DNA of 64,000 nucleotides, taken from assembly GCA_050084985.1 (NCBI GenBank), contig JBITNC010000001.1, positions 26,350,001 through 26,414,000 on the forward strand, given 5' to 3'. The number at the start of each line of letters is the position of its first letter. Position 1 is the stretch's first letter. Under the pieces are notes generated by a model, which was not told where the DNA came from, did no database searches, and saw nothing but the letters and a program-made list of their open reading frames with translations. The DNA is from Nageia nagi. Taxonomy: Eukaryota > Pinophyta. Shown in pieces: positions 22,901 to 34,900 of the stretch. The translations under genes were made by a program, and so were the position numbers.

Positions 22901-25900
22901 TTGGATTAGATGTGTCTAGGATGATTCCTAGGTGAGTTCTACACACAAGTAATGTATAAATAGACATTGGAGCTTCAGTATTGGACAACGATTATTGATC
23001 ATTATTACACTTATTCTTCCATTTTGTCCGGTGGACAAGACCTTAGCGAAGTGCTAACTGTATTTCTTAGGTGGAGCACCTAAGAGGGTAGTCAAGCGTT
23101 GGGATTGTGATTATCTACGGCATTGGTGGAGCACCTTTGCCCATCCAGTGGCATCCTGAGGGTTTACTTCTACTGTTCGATCGATTACCAGGTTTCGAGG
23201 AGGGCTCCTTCAGTGGAGAGGATTCAGGATCTGAGGGAGTGAATCTATCCTGTGGTTCTCAGCTGTTCCGTATTGGGGATTTTAGAGTGTTGTGCCTAGT
23301 TGGCTCCTTTGAGGCCAACGATTGCCCACTGGGTTTGGTATTGTATCACATTCATTATATATCTTTCATATATAGCCAAAGGGCTTCGAATCTCATTATT
23401 GTGTTGTACTGTCTCATACTTGTGCATGCGTTGGATCACATTGTCTGTATGTACTTGTATTTATAATTCGAAGGCACTTTAATGTATTAGGTTTTGGATT
23501 ATGCATGTATGAGCCAGCCGTTGGCTTTTTGATATTGTAATCATTGATGTATGCTTGCATATGCTAGATGTTTGCATTTTGGGTATCTGAATGTGTAATC
23601 TTGATGTCCTAACCCTATCATTGCATGCTTGAGGGTTTGTTGGTGCATGTGTGATGCCCTAGACCTGATGTCAGGGCTTGATGATCTTGTATTGCTAGTA
23701 AAAAGGGAAATTTGAATTCTGGATCATCACAACATACCTGAGGGTTCACTTTTCTGGACCATGTTTTGCATGCGGACTGCAGCGTTACCTAAAGTTTGTT
23801 GAGGTTATGCGGCATTATCCACCTTGGAGAGACAATGCATTCAACATCACTTTTAGGATGTTCCATCCAGGCTAGGATTGTTTCAGGCCCTGGTCACACC
23901 CATAACCTTGTATGGGATTGAAATTTGGGGCTCCAACTTGAGAGTTGTAGACTGGACCTCGTTAGAGCGGATCTTGGTTACTTTCCTTTCTCGTTTCATT
24001 CGGAGTAGGCGGACAGTACCACATCTTATCATTCTTGCGGAGTTCAATTGTCAACTCCTCTTGGTGTGGGCCCTTGCTTACATAGTCTTCTATCTTCGTC
24101 ACCTCCAACGTTTATCTTCCCGTAGGGGGGATATAGATAGGTTTTCGGTACAAGCTTTGGCCTCCTTGATTGATCTAGCTAGGCAAGGTCGTCGATGTTG
24201 GTTTATAGAGATTTCGGAGATGCTTCAGAGATTTGGTTTTTCTCTAGAGAGATTACCTATACCACCGAAGGACTCATCTAGGACCCCAATTGACTCTTTG
24301 ACCACGATTCGAGAGATTATATACAGGGCTTTCATTTAGACCACCTGGGTGTCTCCCCTACAGACGTTGACACCCAAGTTGGATCACTATGCACGACATA
24401 ACCTTCAGATTGATAGAGGCTTGATCCTTCTGCCCTGTACACCAGTCTACATCTCCCTCTTGGATTGAGGATGTTCCTCAAACAGTTTCGAGTTTGCTCT
24501 TACCAGCTGAGGACTAAGATAAACCACCACATAGATCGAGATTTACGAGTTTGCTGATTTTGTTCTCTTGATATTGAGTTCGAGCACCACTTTGTCTTTC
24601 GGTGCTCTGTTTATTACGAGATTCGAGGTCGATATCATTGCCTCTTTTGAGAATCCAGCTAATCGCTAGCCACATTTCTCTAGTACCCAAACTAGCATTG
24701 CCTGGCTTTCTATTTTTGAGAGGCCCTCCTCCTTTGGAGATGCCTTCTCGAGTGAGCATAGCGTCCTACCAAGGTCCAACGCATCACATCATTTTTCCGA
24801 GTTCCCTCTCCTGAAGGAGCTCGCAGGAGAGATCGAGATGAGCCTACTCAACCACTTCGACGAATCAGGAGATGCATCCAACCACTTCGACCACATTGTC
24901 GACACGACGTATCACATCCTCCTTCTCAATCATCGATAGTACCATAGACATATCTAGCATATTCATCGAGACCCCTCTTCAATGCAGAGAGTACCACCAT
25001 ACTCTCCCCCCTGGAGAGTCCTAGGACGACCTTCTTTTGGTGGTTCTAGATGATGTTTCCCTTGCCTTCTAGGGTTGTGACCTCTATATGATTATATTCA
25101 TTTTTGTCGTTTTCTATGCTTTTAGGTTTTTCTCTAGTTGCTGCCCATCTTGGGATTTGTTGGCATCATGAGCATGATTATACTTAATAGTCCCATTGAC
25201 CGCTTTTGGTCATCTATGGAAATTAATATACTTTCTTTCTTTCTTTTCCTCTTCAAGGTTGTTACCATCTCTTTTGCTGATCCACATATCTTTGTGCCAA
25301 AGAATCATTAAAACAATGCATTCAAACTGTCTAATTCACAGTTCTGATGACAACTTGTGCATTTCATGATGTCATGCATGGTTAAAAAGAAAGAGTCAAA
25401 TACTTCCCAAGAAGACTGTATAGAACAGTCCAAGGACACTGCTGTTCCAAGCTCAAGAATACCAAATTTGATGCCCAATATAGCCATCCAAGATTGCTGT
25501 CCACTTTCTTTTATCACTATTTTATCATGCAACATTTCTAGGAAATCAAAAAAATGTTAAGATGTTCAAAAAGGTAAAATCATACATTTCTCCATTGAGC
25601 GCACCAAACTAGACCCTCAAAATTCAAAAATTGCAAAAAGAAGGCAAATTCCCATGGAGTGCACCATTTTGGAGTCTTAAAACATGTAAGGATGTTAATT
25701 GATGCAAAATCCACTTGGACGCACCATTCCGTGGTCTTAAGAGGGTTAAAACATCAAAAAAGGAGAAAAAATGTCTTTGGCGTACCAAATGAGGGTCTTA
25801 AAACCTCAAAATGAGCTAAAAGTTTAGGGTCGTAAAATTTGTAAGGACGAAAAGAGGTGGGAAATTGCTTTTGAGGGGTCATTTTGTGGGATCAAAAAGT

Positions 25901-28900
25901 CGAATTTTTAATATCTTAAGGCCTCAAAAAACTCCCAAGACATGTGCACACCACCTAGGGGACTTATAAAGAGAAAATAAGGTTAAAATAGCTAAAAAAT
26001 GCACAAGAAAAGAGATCATACCATTTCAAGGCCTTAAAATTCTTATGAGGTCAAAATGGTGCGTCCAAGGAAGTATAAAAGTTCCAAAAATGGCATTCGC
26101 ATCATTCAAGAGGCTTACAAATCTTAAGAGGGTAAAGAGGTGCGAAATTGCCTTTTAGAGGCCATTTTGAGAGGTCAAAAAATCAATTTTTTAATATCTT
26201 AGGGTCTTAAAAGCCCCCCAAGACCTGTGCGCTCTCCTAAGAGGACTTAGAAAGGGAAAAAGAAGGTTAAAAAGGCTCAAAAACACATCAAGAAGAAGGT
26301 CACACCATTTCAAGGTCTTAAAAACCTTAAGAGACCAAAATGATGCGCTCATGGTGGTCCATGAACGCTAAAATATTCATGCACACCATTTCAAGGGCTT
26401 AAAACTTGTAAAGGGGTGAAATGATGTGCCAAAGTGACTTAAAAATGGCACATTCCCCTATACACACCTCAAGAGTGACATGAAAATGCTAATTGGAGTT
26501 GACACATGTCCATATTGAGTGTGTAATGTTATAAAATCACTCTCAGCAAAAACAACTCAACGCTAGGGCACACCAACCCTCCAATAGTCCCACGTGGGCC
26601 TCCTTGGCCTTCAGACTACACACCACACCAAACAAGGAACCCACAATGCTGATGTCAGCCCTTAGGGCTTCTCCAACACCATGCAACCCCTACGAATGCC
26701 TTACAACAACAATGCACAACATAGGAATGCCAATGATGGGTACACACAACAATATGAATCCAGAACAATCTTTGAACACCAGTATATCACAACGCATGCA
26801 CACAATGGAACAACACAACGATGAGAGGCACAATGATATGTATTTTATTATGATATGATAATGGAGTACAATGGAGGTTACAACACACAGATCTAGGGTT
26901 CCAAACCCTCAACAAGCCAAACATGCAATGGGAAAGACTGACTCCCTCAGTATCCGAATACCCTTTTGCGAAGGAGTCTCCTCGAACCCTGGTGACCAAT
27001 GAAGGTAGAAGCTCGTCCTCGGAATTCCACCAAATGGGCTAGGTGACCCACCTTAGCCGTAGAATGATAGGCTCCCAACCCTGCACTCCTCTAGACGTCA
27101 TCTAGGAATATTGCTTAGCACCGCCAAGACTTGGTTGCCCGATTGGGTGTGGTATAGAAAATGTATAATCAATGGTAACCTCATCATGGAGCTCCATCCT
27201 CAATATATAGCCTTTCATGTACATCCATCATGCCTTATTATCACCCCAAGCCAATTCTAATCCAACATTGGGGTCAACAAGTCAACAATGCCAACGTGGG
27301 GGTCATATTGGCCTAGTATGCTAACATGGGGGTCCCATGGGCCCAGTATGTTAACGTGGGGGTCATAAAGGCCTTCAAGGCTGACGTGGGGTCTAATGAG
27401 CCACCTAAGCTAATGTGGGGTCCATGAAGCTGCATGAGCCAACGTGGGGTATGTGGGGTCCTCCCAACATTGGCACGCTCCTCTGTGCACTCTGGATTAT
27501 ACAAGACACATACCTATCTAGGGATTCCCACAATCCGGGATAACCCATTACAATAAACACAACACTACTCAAGGAGAGATATCCCATTACTAGGTTCACA
27601 GTGGGGTCCACAGACCATAAGCTCCTGCTTGAGTTACACAAGTACAACATGACTATGAACAAACACTAGAATACAAAGTGACCATGACACATTTTATCAT
27701 TGGTCCAAATGGGACATCACAAAGTGCAAAAAGTGTATAAAAGGGAGTTAAGCACTTCATTTTGCACAAACACCTCTCCCACTTCTCCTTATGCACACCA
27801 TTTTGGGAGCTTGGAGATCTTAAGACTAGAAATTCATCTGCCTCCCTTATAGAGCATCCAAATTGCGAATTTAAAAGGTCAAAAGCGTCAAGGAAAGTTA
27901 TGTGCACCATTTTGAAGGCTAAAGAGGTTTAAGAATTTACTTTCATGTGTCTAGGTCAAATTTTTCATTTCATACCTAGCAAGGCCAAGTTTTTACCCAA
28001 TAGGTGCATGCCAAGTGTCATAGATCCATCCAAAAGGGTTTAAAGGAAGTTCAAGCTTTCATTTTTGGCACATCACGATTATTATTCTTCCTTTGGTTGC
28101 ACCTCATGGAGTCCTCAAGAATTTGAAGGCCCTAAAACCATGCACTCCACTTTCTAGGATACCAAGTTGCAAGTTTAAAAGATCAAAAGGGCAAAAGCAC
28201 CCATTCGCACCTATTCTAAGTCTTAAACAATTTTATCCTTCATTTTCGTGCGAATTACAAAAGCCCTAGATCTAGTGCGCACCATCTTAAGCCGTTAAAA
28301 ATTTAACCCCCCATTTTCATGTGCCTAGTTCAAAGTGTTCATTTTATGTCAAACAAAGCTCATTTTCTAGACATCCTATCCAAACATCCACCTCAAACCG
28401 GTTTTTGCTAACATTTGTCATTTGTAACAGGCATCGTTTATTTGCAGGTTCAAGATGACAGAGACAAATTCCAAAACGGAAGGAAAACAAATTGAGTAGG
28501 AGGCTGAGGATAAGGTGATAATTGAAGGCACTTCACTTGGAGAACCTAAGAAATAGCTCGATTTTGATTTGGTGGTATTAATTCAAGCATTACATGAAGA
28601 TCTAAGCCAAATGGTCAAAGGTGAATCTACATCAAGTCATTATCTGGATACAATCATCTTCAAGCACAACAACACCATATCTGTCACCAAAGCTTCTTTG
28701 AACAAGGATCCCAAGGAATCTTAAAATCTGGAGGCTCATACTCAAAAGATGGAGATAGGCCAGATCAAGTCAAGTGGTGCATAATGGATTGATGAATTCA
28801 ACAATACTGTCAAGGAGATGGAAGAGCATCAGAGGAATAGAATTCTGAACATGGCATGTCAACTCTTTGAAAGAAAATCACGCTTTCCAAGGCACATAAA

Positions 28901-31900
28901 TCAAAGACATGGTCGCAAATTTTATTTAGTTTAATTATTTGTTTTAAAAGATATTTTTATTTAAGTTATTGTTTAAGTGATGAAGAGTTTTTGCTCCTCA
29001 TTCTGAAATGTAATTTCACTTTAATTTTAGTTAATTTCATTTTCATTAGGGATAGGGTTAGGGGCAACACCTAAATTAGGGTTGTGCCTAACGAAAAACT
29101 ATAAGTACTATGTAAAATCCCAATTCAACCTCAACGTGGAAATTAGCCAAATTAATATCAAACTAAATCAAACACACATTTAGGTATGCCATGAATTGAT
29201 CTAGGGCATCAATTAAGTCAAATAGTGATCCAAAAATACCAACGAGGGACCTTACAAGCAAGATATCACCTCTATGAGCCAACGTCACACCCATAAATGC
29301 TTTAATCAAGCACAACACATCAATAATAGTCCAGGAATGCCAACGACTCACCACACAAGCATGAACACATCCAAATTGCTCAACGTTGCATACAAGGAAG
29401 CATAAATATGTCAAACACACAACAATATGAGACAATCAAGTGAGATCCAAAGTGTCACGATTGTATTATTTGTAAATGTAGAGTATGATACAATACCAGA
29501 CCCAAAAGGGCTCAACATTGGCCTCCAAGGAGCCAACTAGGGCACACAACTATGCAAAGATGGATACTGCTGATAAAAACGCTGTAGAACAATCACACTC
29601 TACCAAATCTGTGGATAACACACTGAAGGGCTCCCTCACAAGCTAGCTCCTGATGAAGAGAACGGATGTGATTTCGGAATACCATTTGATGGATTCAAAG
29701 GTGTAGACGGCTTGTGGACGCCTCAGGGTAGGGCAACGTCACACCACGAACATTCACCTCAACCGCTAGTCAGAAGGTGTTTCAAGCCTCTTGGAATTTC
29801 CTTGTGCTACACGCCTAAGGGTGCTTGACGCCGCCAAGTCTTGAATAGTAAAAGGGGGTTTTAGTATCAAATTTAGTCTATCTTTGCAATGAGGCTCCTT
29901 TGCCTTTTATAACATGTCTCTGGATCTCGAATACCATTAGATGGATTCAAAGTGCAGACCGCTTGTGGAACCTTAGGTAGGGCAACCTCACACCACGAAC
30001 ATTCACCTCAACTGCTAGGCAGAAGGTGTTCCAAGCCTTCTGGACTCTTCTTGGGCTACACGCCTAAGGGTGCTTGATCGCCGCCAAGTCTTGACTAGTA
30101 AAAGGGGGATTTAATATCAAATTTAGTCTACCTTTGCTATGAGGCTCCTTTGCCTTTTATAACATGTCTATGGATCTAGATCTCACCTAGGAGTCATCCC
30201 CAACCTCCCAATCTCAACGTTAGCCTCTTGGAGGCCCAAGATCTCCAACGTGGGTACCTAGGGGTCAACAATGTCAAACGTGGGTACCTAGGGACCATAA
30301 ATGCCAACGTGGGAGTCCAAGGTGCCATGCATGCCAACGTAGGAGTCCAAGATGCCATGTGGGTCTTGGAGCCATGCGTGGATGCTGGGGTGTTATCATG
30401 GGCCAACTTGGGAGTCTAGATGCCTCCCCAAGGTTGGTGCAAGTGCTCAAGCCCATTGTTGGGTTCCAGGTGTCTTTTATGCTATTTTTGATATTACATG
30501 AGGCTTGGGATTCCCACAATCATCTTAGGATCTCCAAGTGCATTAATGACAAATTAAATAACACATCCTAGCTTGGGAGGAAAACATTCCTCATGGGGCT
30601 CACAACGTGGGTCCAATGGACCTTTATATTTCTATCCCAAGTAACTAACAATAAATACATGAATACATAAAATATTTACAAAAGGGAATCTCTAAGATTC
30701 CAAATTTATTTATTTTTTATCAAAAGGGTATATTACAAAGCCTCCCCTCTCGAATTGCTGGCCCTCAAGCAATTGTAGGATGCCAAAAATAATTGTCTTC
30801 CAAACATCCTTTGGCTCAAATATAGATGTTAATTGAAGCCCTTTGAGGTGGAATGCATCTTCAATATATCTCCTCCATAATTCAGTCCATGAAATCCTTG
30901 TATCAGCCTTGGAGTTTCTGAAACATGTAAACAATGAGCAGCCCCTTTGCATAGCAAATATGAAACGCATTTTTCTTCATCTCGTTCAGCCTTCAACATG
31001 CCTCTTTAACCCCTAGACGTTGCATGCATAAGTTCTAATATTTTGTTGAAGTTTCTTCTATCACTAGCAATCCACATTAAGTACAAAAGTGCCTGCAAAC
31101 ATTCTGATATAGCAGTCCATAGGAGACACAAATATGCATGTAAAAATTCTGATATACTAATCCATGTCAAACACCAAATTGCAGCAGTGAATATTTGGAT
31201 GGGCCTTGAAAAATATCCCTACGAAAACATGGAAGAAAGAAAGCATAAGTGTAAAATAGTGGAGCTTTTGCTCCTTCACAGACGCCATACTTTTCTCATG
31301 CTCAATGTTTAGTGCCAAGCTTTTCTCACACTCAACATTGAGTGCCAAGCTCCTCCCATACCCAACGTTAGGTGCCAAGCTCCTCCCATACCCAATGTTA
31401 GGTGCCAAGCTTCCTTTTTGTCCAACGTGGGGTGCCAAACTTCTCCCTTGCCCAACGTTAGGTGCCAAGATGCCTTGATGTCCAACGTTGGGTGCGAAGA
31501 TCCCTTCTTGTCCCACGTCAAACACTAGACTCCTTTTTTGCTAGATGTCTCATGCAATACATCCTTCAACCCCAACACTTCATTACCTTGCTCTTCATCT
31601 TCCTCATGGTACGGCCAAGTCACTTCCAATCTCTTGTTATTTACTTGTGGGCATTCGTCCTTGATTCCTTACATAGTGTGAGTCTTGCCATCAATCTCAA
31701 AAATTATAACCAGATTCTTGTAATTAGTGTGAATATCACCCAATTCAAACAACCATTGCATGCCCAAAATAATATGAGGATGCCCATCAAGTGGATACAC
31801 ATAAAAATTTTCTCACTGTGTAGCTCGCAATCTCACCCCAAATCTTTCAACAATTTGGTCCACCAATGTAAGTTTCCCGTTGGCATTGGAAACTCTAAAT

Positions 31901-34900
31901 CCCTTAAACCCTTTAGTTTTGAGACCTTTCTTTTCTACACAACCTCCATCAATAAAGTTATGAGTAGCATTGGGGTCTATTAGGACTACTACCTCTTGCC
32001 CACCTGCTTGTCCAATTACCTTCAGGGTGAGGTACTTCTTTGCTCCATTGAGTGAAGCAATCATGCTGCTAAGAGATGCTTCTGCCTTGTGTGTTTCTAC
32101 CTGCTCCAACATGTCTACACCAAGCTCCAAATCTGAACCATCAGCCTCATTAGAAAGAACCTCGATGTAGTGCACCTGCCCCTTACCTTGACAACAGTGG
32201 CCTAGTTCCCATGGCATTTTGCAGTGAAAACATTTACCTTCTTCCCTCAGCTTCCTTCTAGTGGCTTTGTCCATCTGGCCTGTCTGAGGGGTGAGGAAGG
32301 GTTTGAGCTTGCTGGTCACCTCTTTCTCTACTGCCAGTTTCCTCACGACCTGCCCCTTATGTGTTTGTGCACTTTTGAGGGTGGTAATGGTAGGCTTCAA
32401 ATCATAGGCTGCCCTTATTGCATCATCAAAGGTTTTTGGCCTTGATATCTTCACTAGTCCTTGCAAAGGCTCCATCAATCCCTTTACAAAAATGAATCTC
32501 AACCTTTCTTTCGAAATGTTGTGGATCATTACTGCTATCTTTTGAAATTCTAAAACAAAGTCATCCACGGTTCCTTGCTATCTCAAGGATGTGAGCTCCC
32601 TAAAATAATCATTCTTCTTTTTCCTATCAAATCATTTTGCTAATCTCCTAGCAAACTTGTCAAAAAAAGAAATATGAGAGTAATCTTGGCTAATTACCCC
32701 ATGTTGCCACCATTCAAAGCATCTCCCTCAAAATTAAACGATGCACTTCAACCATATTTGGGCTTAAAGTGAAATATGTTTGGAGCTGATGGAGCCAAGC
32801 CCTAGCCGTCATCCTCATCAGAAAGAACCTTGATGTAATGCACCTATCCTTTACATTGACAACGATGCCCTGGCTCCCATGGCTTTTTGCAGTGAAAGTA
32901 TTTACCTTCTTCACTCAACTTTCTCCTAGTGGCTGCATCCATTTGGCCCGTACAGGGAGTGGGGAAGGGTTTGAACTTGCTAGTTCCCTCTTCTTTGCCA
33001 TCGGCTTCCTCACAGCCTGCCCTGTGTGCATTTGTGCACCTTTGAGGGTGATCATAGTAGGCTCCAAATCGTAGGCTGCCTAGATTGCATCATCTAGGGT
33101 TTTTGGCCTTGATATCTTCACCATTCCTTGCAAGGGTTCCATCAATCCCTCTACAAAGATGAAGGTCAACCTTTCCTTAGAAATATTGTGGATCATTACT
33201 GCTATCTTTTGAAATTCTGAAATGAAGTCATCCATCCACTGTTCCTTGCTGTCTCAAGGATGTAAGCTCTATAAAATAATCATTCTCCTTTTTCCTGTCA
33301 AAACGTTTTACTAGTCTCCTAGCAAACTCATCGAAAGAGGAAATATGAGAGTAGTCTTGACTAAATATCCCATGCTGCCACCATTCAAGAGCATCTCCCT
33401 CAAAATGCAATGATGCAAAATGGATCGCATCCTCTTCAACCATATTCGAGCTTAGAGTGAAAAATGTTTGGAGCTGATGGAGCCAAGCCCTAGCTGTCAT
33501 CTTCTTCCCGTCATACATCAGAACTTGCATTTTGTGAATTTTCTGTTGCAACTCCTTTTTGTCACCCCATGAATTACTTTGAGAGTGGGTACCATGAGAA
33601 CTACTTGCTTTCAAGCCCAAAATCTCCAAATAGCTATTGAAATTTATATCCTTCCTTAATCCTAAATCTAACATAGAATATTCTCTAAAAATCTGATTCA
33701 ATTCAAGAGGGTTTGGGATCCGATTGCTTACCTCATTCAAAGATCTCTTGGCGAACATTGGTTTAGCCATCCTATCTTTCCAACATCCTCCTCTAGGAAT
33801 CTCCCTAGGAGAGGGTTAGACGCCTGTGGTGCCCTATGAGAATGGAATCTTATGAATGCATGCTCTTGGTGACTCATGGATCCGTGATGAGTGGACCCTC
33901 TATCCCTCAAGCTGTGCGATCTCCTCAAATTGGGCTCTTTCTCCATTCTTTCCTCTTCTCTGGGTTCATCTTCCTCATTCGGTATAGAATGTGGGGGCTC
34001 ACGTTTCTTCTCGGGGCTTCTCTCTTTCCAAACCAAGAATCAAATTTTATTGTTTGATTTTGCACCACTTCAGCCATATTCTTCATGGCTGTAAGGAGCT
34101 CATTAAACTTCCTTTCTGGCATGGATTCTCTTACTGGTGTAGTGCTTCTCCTCTTTTTGAACAGTGGGGATTTGCCTCTCCTAGCTGAATTACCTTCATC
34201 ATAGTGCTCCTTGTCCTGAACATCTTCCATCCATGGCCTGCGATCGTCATTTTGAGTGGATCTGGCTAGGGTTTCTTCTTGCAACACCCCCTTTCCACCT
34301 TTCTTAGCAGAAGACATTTCCCTTTTGGTGTTGGATCTGGTGTAATAATTATGAATTGCAGCTCTTAGTCATAGGTTGGCTAGATCCAAGCTTTGATACC
34401 ATTGTAAAATCCCAATTCAACCTCAACATGGAAAGTAGCCAAATAAATATCAAACTAAACCAAAGACACATCCAATTATGCCACGAATTGATCTAGGGCA
34501 TCAATTAAGTCAAATAGTGAGCCAAAAATACCAACGATGCACCTTACAAGCAAGATATCACCTCTATGAGCCAACGTCACACCAGAAATGCTTTAATCAA
34601 GCACAACACATCAATAATAGTCCAAGAATGCCAACAACTCATGACACAAGCATGGACACATCCAAATTGCTCAACGTTGCATATAAGGAAGCATAAATAT
34701 TTCAAAACGCACAACAATATGAGACAATCAAGTGAGATCTAAAGTGTCACGACTGTATTATTGATAAATGTAGAGGATGATACAATACGAGACCCAAAAG
34801 GGCTCAACGTTGGCATCGAAGGAGCCAACTAGGGCACCCAACTATGCAAAGACGGATATTGTTGCCAAAACCATTGTAGAACAATCACACTGTACTAGAT

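Larger units (their letters stand above)
22259..25250 (+). mobile_element. 5'-truncated LINE (non-LTR retrotransposon), split by a solo LTR
   Basis: Plus-strand coding remains of a LINE: the reverse transcriptase catalytic region LADDIVLLF near 22,270-22,300 (usually F/YADD), then N-LSKTK-like words to 22,486. A solo LTR interrupts, and the frame resumes at 23,737 with L-x-TP-x-x-LYGIE-x-WG, a standard LINE RT C-terminal word. Near 24,500-24,640 a frame-shifted zinc-finger-like region (C-x2-C, H-H-F-V-F-R-C) follows. The element ends in a short hairpin and (CTTT)n at 25,180-25,250. Stops and frame changes make it dead; the endonuclease part is absent. Confidence 0.75.

Noticed and set aside
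27313-27910. Minus-strand frames of 63-85 codons around the solo LTR
   Set aside because: They span LTR motif units and the LTR edge with no family words.
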